Part shown: positions 1-8,149 of the stretch, in pieces
Position numbering within the stretch: the stretch's first letter is position 1
Layout: each line of letters opens with the position of its first letter
NCBI GenBank assembly: GCA_963779735.1
Contig: CAVZZJ010000006.1
Coordinates: forward strand, 1-64,000
DNA: 64,000 bases
Reading direction: 5' to 3'
Origin: Bog-473 sp963779735
GTDB taxonomy: Bacteria; Actinomycetota; Acidimicrobiia; Acidimicrobiales; RAAP-2
Notes under the pieces: model-generated
What the model saw: the letters and a program-made list of their open reading frames with translations, nothing else
Databases searched by the model: none
Told to the model about the DNA's origin: nothing
Translations under genes and position numbers: made by a program

Positions 1-262
1 GTCAGACACGCTTCTTGGCGATCCGGACGCCGTCCTCGGCCAGCCTGGTGGTGATTCTCGGTGCCCGTAGGTGCGGCGGCTCTTGGTGCAGATGTCGACG
101 ACCTTGTCAGAGAGTTTGGCGTCGGAGAGTTCCCTCGCCGAGGGCGTGCCCTTGGGCCAACTCGTAGTAGGCAGACCGGGAGACCCCGAGCAGGTGGGAC
201 GCCTTGGCGACGTTGCCCTCTTGCTCAGCCTTCTCCGCCTCGATGAACGGGTTGATGTCACC
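1..262 (-). pseudogene. IS3-family OrfB N-terminal remnant
   Basis: On the minus strand the translation carries the start of an IS3-type OrfB: an N-terminal helix-turn-helix stretch (GNVAKASHLLGVSRSAYYEL) followed by the RRTYG(A)PRI segment. One base is missing in the TYGAPRI codons near position 66, so the frame breaks, and the reading frame closes again at the window edge. The catalytic DDE core is not in the window. An IS1595 copy lies 126 bp away at 389, so this older element was probably already broken when that one landed. It is non-functional as seen; the rest of it lies left of the window. Confidence 0.6.
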
Positions 263-388
263 GGGTCTCCTTGTTGCTCCTGTCAAGCGGCAGCGAAAGA
301 CGGCCGAGGAACCGGGACTTTGAACCGCTTCGTCATCGAGCAGACGATGGAAGACATCGTCGGAGATCGTCGGCGCAAGATGACCGCT

Positions 389-1513
389 ATGGGCTCTCCA
401 CTTAACCGGAGTAAGGTCCGGCCATGGTCCCAGGGACACCGGTTCATCCCCGATCGGGCTTGGACTACCCCAGGTCCGTCGGCGAGTTCCAGGCTTGGTT
501 CTCGACCGACGCCGACTGCCTCGACTACCTCGAGTGGCTGCGCTGGCCCGGCGGCTTCGTCTGCCCGGAATGCGGGCATGGCGGCGGGTGGAGGCTCGGC
601 GACGGACGGCTGATGTGCGCGGCCTGCTCGTATCGCACGTCGGTGACGGCCGGCACGATCTTCGATCGGACGCGGACGCCGCTCACGGTGTGGTTCAGCG
701 CCTGCTGGTCGTTCGCGACGGCCAAAGACGGGATCTCCGCCCTCAGCCTGCAACGCACCCTCGAGATCGGCTCCTATCAAACAGCGTGGGCGATGTTGCA
801 CCGGCTGCGCTCGACGCTCGTGCGCCCCGGCCGCGATCGTCTCAGCGGCACGGTGGAGGTGGATGAGACCTATATCGGCGGCGAGGAGCCAGGGCTGAGC
901 GGCGGCCGGGCGAAGGGCAAGAAAGCCCTGGTGGGCATTGCTGTCGAGCTGAGAGATGCCAACGGGCTTGGCCGGTGCCGCATGGGGATCCTCACCGACG
1001 GGTCCTCGGCTTCGCTGCACCCGTTCGTGACCGACCACGTCGAGCCAGGCGCGACAGTGGTCACCGACGCGTGGCTGGGCTACCGCGGCATCGACAAGCT
1101 CGGCTACGTTCACGACCGGCGCAGCCAGCGTGCGGCACGCGCCCGCGGCGAGGACCCAGGCGCGCTCCTGCCCGGTGTTCATCGCGTCGCCTCGCTTGCC
1201 AAGCGCTGGCTGCTGAGCACCCATCAAGGAGCGGTGGACCGCGAGCATCTCGAGAGCTACCTAAACGAGTTCGTGTTCCGCTTCAACCGTCGAAACTCGC
1301 GCAGCCGCGGGCTCGTGTTCCATCGGGTCCTCGAGCTCGCCGTCGCCCACGACCCGGTGCGCTACCGCAACCTCGTCGCCCATCCGCGGCCGCGGAACGA
1401 GGCGCCAAAGCCGCCGCGCGCGACAGGTCACCCGCCCAGCCTTGACCGCCCGGCTTCAGATCGGCCCTGGCGCCGCTCCTTGCTGCCCTACTCCGGTTAA
1501 GTGGAGAGCCCCT
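389..1513 (+). mobile_element. IS1595-family insertion sequence, copy 1
   Basis: This is a complete 1125 bp element. The inverted ends read GGGCTCTCCACTTAACCGG from 391 and the reverse complement ending at 1511, with two further bases on each side. It is flanked by the 8 bp direct repeat TGACCGCT (381-388 and 1514-1521), the target-site length usual for IS1595. It holds one transposase gene and no passenger. A second copy of exactly the same length lies inverted at 47761-48885 with a different 8 bp duplication, so the two are independent transposition products. Confidence 0.9.
424..1500 (+). CDS. IS1595-family (ISXO2-like) transposase
   Basis: A 358-residue DDE transposase that fills the element. 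An N-terminal zinc ribbon is visible (CPECG near residue 45 and CAAC near 70). The ISXO2-like catalytic core follows, with the first Asp in VDETYIGG (about residue 145), the second in VVTDAWLGY (about 215), and a C-terminal LNEFVFRFNRR segment carrying the usual Asn/Glu region. The ATG at 424 lies 35 bp inside the left end and the stop 13 bp from the right end, the same as in copy 2. The two proteins differ by one visible residue (Ala here, Val in copy 2, in VVTD-A/V-WLGY). It appears intact and potentially active. Confidence 0.93.
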   Translation: MVPGTPVHPRSGLDYPRSVGEFQAWFSTDADCLDYLEWLRWPGGFVCPECGHGGGWRLGDGRLMCAACSYRTSVTAGTIFDRTRTPLTVWFSACWSFATAKDGISALSLQRTLEIGSYQTAWAMLHRLRSTLVRPGRDRLSGTVEVDETYIGGEEPGLSGGRAKGKKALVGIAVELRDANGLGRCRMGILTDGSSASLHPFVTDHVEPGATVVTDAWLGYRGIDKLGYVHDRRSQRAARARGEDPGALLPGVHRVASLAKRWLLSTHQGAVDREHLESYLNEFVFRFNRRNSRSRGLVFHRVLELAVAHDPVRYRNLVAHPRPRNEAPKPPRATGHPPSLDRPASDRPWRRSLLPYSG

Positions 1514-1574
1514 TGACCGCTTATTGAGGCGGCGAGAGTGGGCGTTTGTGAGGTATCCCAAGGGGGGAGGAGCC

Positions 1575-2422
1575 TCATGTAGGGGCTGGAGCCCTAGTGA
1601 TGACATCACCGTAGTGGGTTGTGATCCACGACCAGTACCTTTCGATTGCATGGTTGTGCGAATCAAGATCAAAGCCCAGCACGTTCAACGTAATTCTGTC
1701 GGTACGAAGCTGGATACAGCGCTCAACGTCCGCCGCCCAGGATCGGTAATCGTCGGGCTTATAGCTGACAGCAATGTCAATGCCGAACGTGTTAGGGTCA
1801 CGATCCAACTGATCAAGATTGCTACGAAGCGCTCTGACCGTTGATTCGGGATTAGTGAAAACGAGGAAACCATCACCGAGGCGCGCTGCCCGACGAAACG
1901 CCGGTTGGGAAAAGCCCCCAAACCAGATCGGAACTTTCCTCAGTGGGCGGGGGGCCAAGGCTGCTCGGTCGATCCGGTGCCAGGACCCTGAGAAGTCTAC
2001 GAGAGGCTCACTCCAGAGTCGCCGGAGGAGGTCTATCTGCTCTTCGAGCCTGTCGGCTCGGTCCGTGAACGTCTGGCCGAGGCCCATATACTCAACGGGG
2101 TTCCAACCTATACCGACGCCCAGCCTTAGGCGCCCCCGTGAGAGGAGGTCCACTTCGGCGGCCTGTTTGGCCACAAGGGCCGTTTGCCGTTGCGGCAGGA
2201 TGACTACGCCGGTCGTTAGCTCGATGGTGTCCGTCATAGCCGCCAAGTAACCGAATAAGACCAGCGGTTCGTGGAACGTCGTTTCATGGCTGTACGGACC
2301 CCACAGCGCCGGCTCTCGATCTGGGTGAGCGCCAAGAACGTGGTCGTACGCCAGGACATGAAAGTAGCCGAGTTCTTCAGCCGTTCTAACGAAGGACGCC
2401 ACCCGATCCGGATCGGAACCTA
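1575..2422 (-). pseudogene. LLM-class oxidoreductase, 3' part (split by IS21)
   Basis: This encodes all but the first dozen residues of a luciferase-like monooxygenase-fold, probably F420-dependent, oxidoreductase. Family hallmarks are AEELGYFHVLAYDHVLGAHP near the N-terminus, LTTGVVILPQRQTALVAKQA, and GRLRLGVGIGWNPVEYMGLG. The minus-strand coding sequence runs up to 2422 as IGSDPDRVASF, where the IS21 element begins. The missing start (M-Y-I-G-T-V-I-P-Q-T-E) is found beyond the element at 5518-5558. Rejoined, the protein would be about 293 residues, the normal family length. As it stands the gene is disrupted, unless an internal GTG (2402) is used, which would remove the first beta strand. 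Confidence 0.88.
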
Positions 2423-2522
2423 TGGGAATGTCAACCTGAAATGGCCCCCACCGTGCTCATCTAACTTGGCCCCACCCCCTGGGGTTCTGAGCGAGGAGCG
2501 CCTGCTCGCATAACCTCGCTGC

Positions 2523-3092
2523 ATGGCTCCGAATGCCCCCCAACCTCCCGGCCAAAGTGTGTTCCGTCTGCGGATCCAGCTCAGGGATGTGAACCCCGTG
2601 GTCTGGCGGAGGATCCTGGTCCCTGGGAGCATCCGGATGGCGAAGCTCAGTCCGATCCTGCTGGCCGCCATGGGCTGGAACAACTCGCACTTGCACGCCT
2701 TTTTGATCGGGGACAAGCGAATCGGGATGTGCTTCGACGACTATCCCGAGGGCGAGATCGACGAAAAGGGCGTGACCGTCCTCCAGGCTCTCCGAGAAGA
2801 ACGACGCTTCGTCTTTGAATACGACTTTGGCGACAGCTGGGAACACGATGTGGTCGTCGAGGATCTGACCTGGTCCTACTTCGGCTTGAAGTTCGGCGTC
2901 TGTCTTGACGGCGAGAACGCATGCCCGCCCGACGACGTCGGTGGCACTTGGGGTTACAGCGAATTCCTCGAGGCGGTGACCGATCCCGAGCACGAAGAAC
3001 ACGATCGGATGGTCGAATGGGTCGACGGTCCCTTCGACCCGACCGAGTTCGACGTGGCCAGCGCCAACGCGTTGATGCAAAAGGTGCGCTGA
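2523..3092 (+). CDS. pRiA4b ORF-3-like protein (PF07929), IS21 passenger
   Basis: A 189-residue protein of the plasmid pRiA4b ORF-3 family, whose biochemical role is unknown. Recognisable motifs are FRLRIQLRDVNPVVWRRI at residues 15-32, GWNNSHLHAF near 60, FDDYPEG near 80, FEYDFGDSWEHDV near 105, and the C-terminal GGTWGYSEFLEAV. It lies inside the IS21 element between the left end and the istB stop codon, transcribed toward istB and ending 1 bp short of it. It is intact while the neighbouring istA is frameshifted. A decayed homologue lies at about 28640-29100, next to other IS21-like remnants. The family is often found on mobile DNA, but what it contributes is not known. Confidence 0.85.
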   Translation: MAPNAPQPPGQSVFRLRIQLRDVNPVVWRRILVPGSIRMAKLSPILLAAMGWNNSHLHAFLIGDKRIGMCFDDYPEGEIDEKGVTVLQALREERRFVFEYDFGDSWEHDVVVEDLTWSYFGLKFGVCLDGENACPPDDVGGTWGYSEFLEAVTDPEHEEHDRMVEWVDGPFDPTEFDVASANALMQKVR

Positions 3093-3093
3093 A

Positions 3094-3873
3094 TCAGGTC
3101 GCCTTGCCTCTGGTGCGCTTGGCTCGCGTGGTGGCCAGACGGAAGCTCTCGCTCCCGGTCTCGACGATGTGGCCATTGAAGGTCACCCGGTCGACAATGG
3201 CGGCAACCAGGCGGGGATCGGTGACCACTTGGCCCCACTCTGAGAACGGCAGGTTCGAGCCGATGGCAACTGATGCCTTCTCTTCACGCTCGGTCAGGAT
3301 CTGGAAGAGCAACTCGGCCCCTCGGGTGTCGAGCTGGACATAGCCGAGTTCATCGACCAAGAGCAGGTCGAGTCGCCCATAGCGGGCCACCAATCGAGCC
3401 AGTCGGCGTTCGTCTTGGGCTTCGACCAGTTCATTGACTAATCCGGCGCAGGTGACGTAACGCACCCGTTTGCCCAACTCGCACGCGGCCAGGCCCATGC
3501 CGATCAAGAGATGCGACTTGCCGGTTCCTGAGTCTCCCAACAAGACGACCGGTTCGCCCCGGTCGAGATAGGTGCACGAGGCCAACAAGGAGACGGTCTC
3601 GGCGTTGACTCCTGGGTTGGCGGTGACGTCGAAGTCGCCGAGGCGTTTGATCCGCGGGAAGCGGGCCTCGGTGACCCGTCGGCCCCGACGACGTTCAGCT
3701 CGCTCGTCGACTTCGGCGGCCAGCACGTCGGCCAGGTAACCGAGATGTGAAAGACGGTCCCGTTGAGCCGCTTCAGCGAGGCGCGCCGCTTCGGTTCGAA
3801 CAATCGGGAGTCGCAGCTCTCTTGTGGCCGCTCCGATGGAAGCAACAGCGGCGGTGTCGGAGATCTTGGTCAC
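3094..3873 (-). CDS. istB: IstB, ATP-binding transposition helper
   Basis: A 259-residue AAA+ ATPase that assists the IstA transposase in IS21-type transposition. The Walker A motif GDSGTGKSHLLIG is near residue 115, Walker B (LDLLLVDELGY) near 170, and the sensor region SNLPFSEWGQVV near 208. The first ~90 residues form the helical IstA-contact and DNA-binding part. The start ATG overlaps the istA stop by 4 bp (ATGA), the usual translational coupling. The frame is complete. Confidence 0.93.
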   Translation of the reverse strand: MTKISDTAAVASIGAATRELRLPIVRTEAARLAEAAQRDRLSHLGYLADVLAAEVDERAERRRGRRVTEARFPRIKRLGDFDVTANPGVNAETVSLLASCTYLDRGEPVVLLGDSGTGKSHLLIGMGLAACELGKRVRYVTCAGLVNELVEAQDERRLARLVARYGRLDLLLVDELGYVQLDTRGAELLFQILTEREEKASVAIGSNLPFSEWGQVVTDPRLVAAIVDRVTFNGHIVETGSESFRLATTRAKRTRGKAT

Positions 3874-5398
3874 GAGTTGACCTCGAGCAGTTCGTCATAG
3901 GGAGACAGCACGGGCATCGGGCGGTCAAAGAGGTGCAAGGACCCAATGGGAAGGGGAATCGAACGCCTGCCCTCACCTGATCGACGGGCTTCGACCAGGA
4001 CCACGGCTGGGTCGACCGAGCCGGCGGAGAGGGCCCGTTCCATTCCCTCGACGAGCACCTGATGATGGACGTTGCGATGGGCCAACAGCACCTCGATCAG
4101 GGCCCTGGTCCCGGCCGCGTCTCCTAACTTTCGACGGGCGGCGCTCCAGAACCGTTCGTGGACAGCGGTGAATGAACCCGAAGCCCGAGCTGCCGAAAGG
4201 GCGGTGGCGCCAGCCAAGGCACCGGGTTTGTAGTTCAGTACTTCGAGATAGTGGTCGAGGCAGAGCTGTTCGGTCCCTTTGCGCACAGCTCGTTCATGAC
4301 GAGCGACCAGTCGTCCTTCCTCACGGGCTTCGACGTGCTCGGCACCGAGATAGACGTCGATGCGCCGTCCGACAAAGCGGGCCGGGACCGAATAGAAGCA
4401 CTGGCGCACACTGACGCGGGACTTGTGGTCGACCCGTGGGTGCAGAGCCAGCATCATCTCGAAGCGTTCGGACGGCAACGGGCGCAGTGCCGACAGTTCC
4501 TGGGCAAACTCGGTGCCGACGCTGTGAACGTGGCCAAAGATGTGGCGGGCATCGTCGGCGGCGTCAGCCAGAGCGATCAACTCGTTCAGCTCGGAGAGGG
4601 TCTCGACCTTGGGTAACGGGACCAGGTGGCGCCGGCGGAAGCGCCCAACCTCGCCTTCCACGCCGCCCTTTTCGTGGGCGCCTCCGATGCCAGGGAGGCA
4701 GAAGAACGAGTCGAAGCCGTAGTGACTGCGCATGGCCACGAAGCGCTCGGTCTCTTTGCGATCCCGGCCTTTGAGCACCCGGACGACGGCGGGCTTGAGG
4801 TTGTCATAGCGAATGCGGCCCGGCACCCCGCCGAATTGCTCGAAGGCTCGGACGTGGCCGTCGATGAAGACCTCTTGGGCCTCGTTGGCGTAGATCCGGT
4901 GAAAGGCTTTCCCCGATGCGGAAAGACGCATGACGAACATGCGACCGATGACTGGTTCGCCTGAAAGCTCGAAGCTGATCTGGCCGAAGTCGACTTCGGC
5001 CTCTTCACCAGCCGGATGCGACTGAGGCACATTGACCTGCGCCAAGACCACCGGCCGTCGAGCCTTCACCTCGGCCACGTAACGCCGCACGGTCGATTCA
5101 CCGATGTCGCACCGTGCTCTTCGATCAGACGCTGATAGACCCGCCGAGCCGTGTGGCGCTGCTTCTTCGGCGCCTTCTCGTCGTCGGTTAGCCAACCGTC
5201 GATCGTCGGCTTCCACGGATCGAGCAACGGCGCCGGGCGCACCACCGCCTTTCGAGGCGGAGGGATCGGTGACTCCAGAGCCTGACGGACGACCCGTCGA
5301 TGGACTGCGAACCGGATGGCCAACGCCCGGACACCCAGATCCTCGCGGTCGTGCGCCTTGCGAATCTCTTCGAACAGTTCCACTCGTGACCTCGCCAT
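3870..5398 (-). pseudogene. istA: IstA transposase with a frameshift
   Basis: IS21 transposase of about 510 residues. The N-terminal helix-turn-helix part (MARSRVELFEEIRKAHDRE) starts at 5398 in one frame. The DDE core continues in another frame from about 5113: DIGESTVRRYVAEV, EVDFGQISFELSG with the first catalytic Asp, YDNLKPAV with the second, and HEKGGVEGEVG with the Glu. The break falls at GAGCACGGTGCGACATC, where one missing base would restore EEHGADIGEST. Its stop overlaps istB by 4 bp. If the indel is real, the element cannot move on its own. Confidence 0.85.
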
Positions 5399-5454
5399 CT
5401 ACCCACTGTGAGATCACCGACCGCCGTGGTGGTGGATCCTGGCGCCGTGCTCGA

Positions 5455-5513
5455 GGTGGGGCCAAATCAGACGAGCACAACCCTCAGAAGTGGGGCCAGA
5501 TCAGATGAGCACA
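5455..5513. repeat. IS21 right-end terminal repeats
   Basis: Two direct copies of a motif of the form GTGGGGCCA(A/G)ATCAGA(C/T)GAGCACA lie at about 5456-5479 and 5489-5513. A matching inverted copy is at the left end (about 2454-2477, TGCTCATCTAACTTGGCCCC). Multiple terminal repeats of this sort bind the transposase in IS21 elements. Confidence 0.75.
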
Positions 5514-5517
5514 CTCA

Positions 5518-5558
5518 GAACCTATTTCGGTTTGAGGAATTACTGTCCCGATGTACAT
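5518..5558 (-). pseudogene. LLM-class oxidoreductase, 5' fragment beyond IS21
   Basis: The minus strand reads ATG TAC ATC GGG, encoding M-Y-I-G-T-V-I-P-Q-T-E-I-G, preceded by a GAGGTGG ribosome-binding site. This is the start of the LLM gene whose remainder is at 1575-2422. The shared ATAGGTTC bases at the junction are the IS21 target duplication. The phrase PQTEIGSDP is a typical N-terminus for this LLM subfamily. Confidence 0.85.
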
Positions 5559-5874
5559 ATCGATTCCACCTCGCGAAGGTCTGGACGTCCAAAGGATCCG
5601 AGCGTTTCAATTGGGGCCAGCTATTGTCCGAGGAACTAACATACCTGGCTTCGACAGGCTGTCTTTCGAAACGAATTGCCGTGTCCCGACCTATGGTTGC
5701 TGTCAGGTGGTTGCTGTCAGGCCAACGAGGGGCCGAGGTGAGAATCACTCTATCCCTCACCGTCCATCCGACTGCACGTCGTGTGATCGGGCTCGTGTGA
5801 GGATGTCATTACGGATTCGGGTCGGCGGTGTGCTGAATTGTGGCCAGCAGGTGCTTCTTCGGGACCCCGACATC
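5559..5874. other. Intergenic, no gene recognised
   Basis: About 315 bp between the divergent LLM start and the enoyl-CoA hydratase pseudogene. It presumably held the promoters of both genes. Short reading frames exist on both strands but none resembles a known protein. Confidence 0.4.
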
Positions 5875-6367
5875 GATCGTTGCGCAGGGTATGCCGTCGT
5901 ACGTTTGGGACCAGCCGCCTGTCAACGCCGTCAACAAAATGATGATGCGAGAAGCTGTGGTCGATGTTCGATGCGCTGTCGCAGGATCGGGACATCTCAT
6001 CGGTAGTCCTCAGCGCTGTCGGCGATAGAGCGTTCTGCGGAACCCTGGACTTCAGCGAGATTGCCGGTTGCGAGAGGGACGCAAATACCGTTGATCTTCG
6101 AGCAGAACTTGATCCAGCGTGGGAATGGCGCCAGGCGCAACGCTCTTATGGGAATGCCTTGGACCGGTTGTCGGCGCTATTGACGGCCAGCAATCGGTGT
6201 CGTTTTCGGCCTGGTAGGAGTACGGGGTCTAGTTGTCGCAAGCGAACGAGCCACCTTCGGGTCGACAGAGATCAATGTCGACGCTCTAGACGGAGCCAGC
6301 AAAGCTTTGCGGCTTGTCGGTTCGAATAGAACCTGCCGAATATTGCTTATGGGCGAGTCGATTCCGG
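5875..6367 (+). pseudogene. Enoyl-CoA hydratase-like pseudogene, 5' part
   Basis: Crotonase-fold signatures appear in order on the plus strand but in three frames: YAVVRL, then PPVNAVNKMMMRE, then VVDVFDALSQDRD-SVVL, then GDRAFCGT-DFSEIAG (oxyanion-loop region), then VASERATFGSTEINV and SNRTCRILLMGESIPVR. At least three indels separate them, and the GGGL segment is degraded. The coding run stops at 6367, where an IS3 element starts, and resumes after it at 7656. The gene is certainly dead: it has both an insertion and several frameshifts. Confidence 0.8.
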
Positions 6368-6396
6368 TGAGGTTGCCCAGAAATTGTGGACACGGT

Positions 6397-7270
6397 TTAT
6401 GCGGCTTGTTGCTTGTGGGCCAACGTTAACTCGTAGCGGATGGGGCTGAGATTGTCGGCCTTGGCGCAACGACGCTGGTGGTTGTAGAAGTTGATGTAGC
6501 GACTGATCCCGGCTCGGAGTTCGTCGATGGTGGCGAAGGTGTGTCGGTAGAAGTACTCGTGTTTTGAAGATCGACCAGAAGCTCTCGGCGCTGGCGTGGT
6601 CATAGCAGCTGCCGGTGGCACCCATGGAACGAACCAGACCGGCAGCCTCGCAGAACTCGGCCACCTTGCGATCTGAAAATTGGCTACCTCGGTCAGTATG
6701 AAACACCGTTCCCGCCATCTGGCCGAATCGGGTGTCTGTCGATTGCTCCAACGCCTCGAGGACGATCTCGGTCCGCATGTGATCGGCCACTGAGAACCCG
6801 AGCACCCGAGATGACCCTTCGTCGCGGACGGCGCACAGGTAGGCCTCGCCGCTTCCGAGTGTGAGGTAGGTGAGATCTGACGTCCACAGTTGGTCGATGC
6901 CCTCGGGATGGAAGTCGCGGTGCACCAGGTCTGGCGGGTAGGTGGCGCTGGGGTCGGGGGTGGTGGTGACCTTGAACAGCCGTGGGCTGACCCCCACGAT
7001 CCCGAGGCTGGCCATGCGGGCCGCCACCGTGTTGGCGCTCACCCGCTCCCCGGCTTCATGCAGGTCGAGGGTGATTCGAGGGGCGCCGTAGGTGCCGTCG
7101 GAGCTCTTGTGGAAGCTGATGATCTTGGCGTCGAGATCGGCCCGGCGCACCTCGCTCGGCAACGGGGAGCGGTCCTGAGCCGCCCTCCAGCGGTAGTAGC
7201 CAGCCGTGGAGACCTCCAGCAGGCGGGCCATGCGGGTGATCTCGAAGTTCGCGCACTCGGCGGCCATCAA
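6397..7270 (-). pseudogene. IS3 OrfB integrase-type transposase, frameshifted
   Basis: A retroviral-type integrase core. HTH_21-like HKSSDGTYGAPRITLDL is near residue 55. The DDE core has the first Asp in IDQLWTSDLTYL, the second in VFHTDRGSQFSD and the Glu in HASAESFWSIFK. One extra A at about 6557 shifts the frame after FWSIFK. The correct continuation HEYFYRHTF...INFYNHQRRCAKADNLSP is read in the next frame and stops at 6397. Its start overlaps orfA by 4 bp, which fits the usual -1 frameshift arrangement producing OrfAB. Confidence 0.85.
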
Positions 7271-7587
7271 CGCAAATCTTTCTGCTTTGGTGGATTTGAA
7301 GCGAAGTACGCGGCAGCTTTTCCCAAGAAGGCCAGGTCCTTGTCCTGCTCGGCCACCTGGCGTCGCAGTCGCAACAATTCGCTCCGCTCTGTCGCGCTCA
7401 ACGGTTCATCGGAGGACCCAGCCACCGTTTCCAGACGGCGACGCTCATCGCGCACCCATCGGGCCAACGAGCTGTCCACCACCGACAACTCGGCGGCCAC
7501 CTCGGCAATCGTTCTTCCCGTATCGATCACGCGGTGCGCGGCCTCGGTCTTGAACTCCAGCGTGAACTTACGCCTCGTAGCTCCCAT
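7267..7587 (-). CDS. IS3 OrfA
   Basis: A 106-residue OrfA. It has a helix-turn-helix (FTLEFKTEAAHRVIDTGRTI, AEVAAELSVVDSSLARWV) and a C-terminal leucine-zipper-like stretch (LLRLRRQVAEQDKDLAFLGKA). Together they bind the IS ends and mediate multimerisation with OrfB. It is complete and ends at the overlap with orfB. Confidence 0.88.
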   Translation of the reverse strand: MGATRRKFTLEFKTEAAHRVIDTGRTIAEVAAELSVVDSSLARWVRDERRRLETVAGSSDEPLSATERSELLRLRRQVAEQDKDLAFLGKAAAYFASNPPKQKDLR

Positions 7588-7655
7588 AATCGAACATCCT
7601 TCCAGCCGACCAAAGGTCAGCTTGTCAGGTGTCCACTAAATTCTGGGGAGCCTCA

Positions 7656-7930
7656 CGGCATCGGAAAATTATCGGGTGGGCGGTATCGATTAGTTTGTTG
7701 TCTGGGATGTGCGGAAGCGCGTGCGGGTGAACTGGCTGCGATGCTCTCGACTAAGCGTCAGACAGCGCTGACTTGCAAAGGAGTCCGTCGTGCGCATCGA
7801 GGGCGACGACATGATGGAGAGGGATATCGGACCGAGAATGACTACACAAGCCGGTTGAGGGGTTCAGCGATCAGCGGAAGCACTTCGTACCTTCCTTGAG
7901 AAGCGAGACCCAACGTGGAACTGGTCATGA
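7656..7930 (+). pseudogene. Enoyl-CoA hydratase-like pseudogene, 3' part
   Basis: This is the C-terminal third of the hydratase that is interrupted at 6367. ELAAMLSTKRQTAL and then GYRTENDYTSRLRG(F) are typical of the crotonase C-terminus. The run ends EKRDPTWNWS followed by TGA at 7928-7930. Further indels are present. Together with 5875-6367 it accounts for a whole roughly 260-residue enzyme. Confidence 0.75.
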
Positions 7931-8149
7931 GCAATGGTCTCGGCCAGAGGAGCGAATGTGTGGTACAGCTCTATGGTGGGGTTAAGGCTGAAATGTCCGG
8001 TTTGAGTCAAACCACTGTCGTGTGTCCACTTTCCTCCGGGGCTTCCGTGACGGTCGATAAGCTCGGCTGTGAGCAGGAACTGGAGGCGTTCAACCCACGA
8101 TGACGCTCGTCTACACGAACAATACGTGGGACCACAAAGGGAGGGAGAA

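Larger units (their letters stand above)
2423..5517. mobile_element. IS21-family element with a passenger gene, inserted in an LLM gene
   Basis: The element is about 3095 bp and carries istA and istB on the minus strand plus a plus-strand passenger gene. Its ends start with TG and end with CA (TGGGAATGTC... and ...GCACACTCA). They are flanked by a 7-8 bp repeat GAACCTA(T) at 2416-2423 and 5518-5525, in the range expected for IS21. Removing the element and one repeat restores the 5' coding sequence of an LLM oxidoreductase, which fixes the boundaries. The right end has two copies of a roughly 24 bp terminal repeat. istA carries a frameshift, so the copy may be non-autonomous. Confidence 0.88.
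6368..7655 (-). mobile_element. IS3-family element inserted in an enoyl-CoA hydratase gene
   Basis: About 1288 bp with imperfect inverted ends (TGAGGTTGCCCAGAA... at the left, TGAGGCTCCCCAGAA... read inward from the right) and the 3 bp repeat CGG on both sides (6365-6367, 7656-7658). The ends begin with TG and finish with CA, as in IS3. It holds orfA and orfB on the minus strand. OrfB has a frameshift, so the copy is probably defective. Confidence 0.8.

Noticed and set aside
283..1248. Long antisense open frame across the IS1595 transposase (and its mirror at 48026-49111)
   Set aside because: It is the complement of a well-supported transposase; high GC leaves the antisense frame open. No motif.
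6890..7639. 249-residue plus-strand frame
   Set aside because: Antisense of IS3 orfA/orfB.
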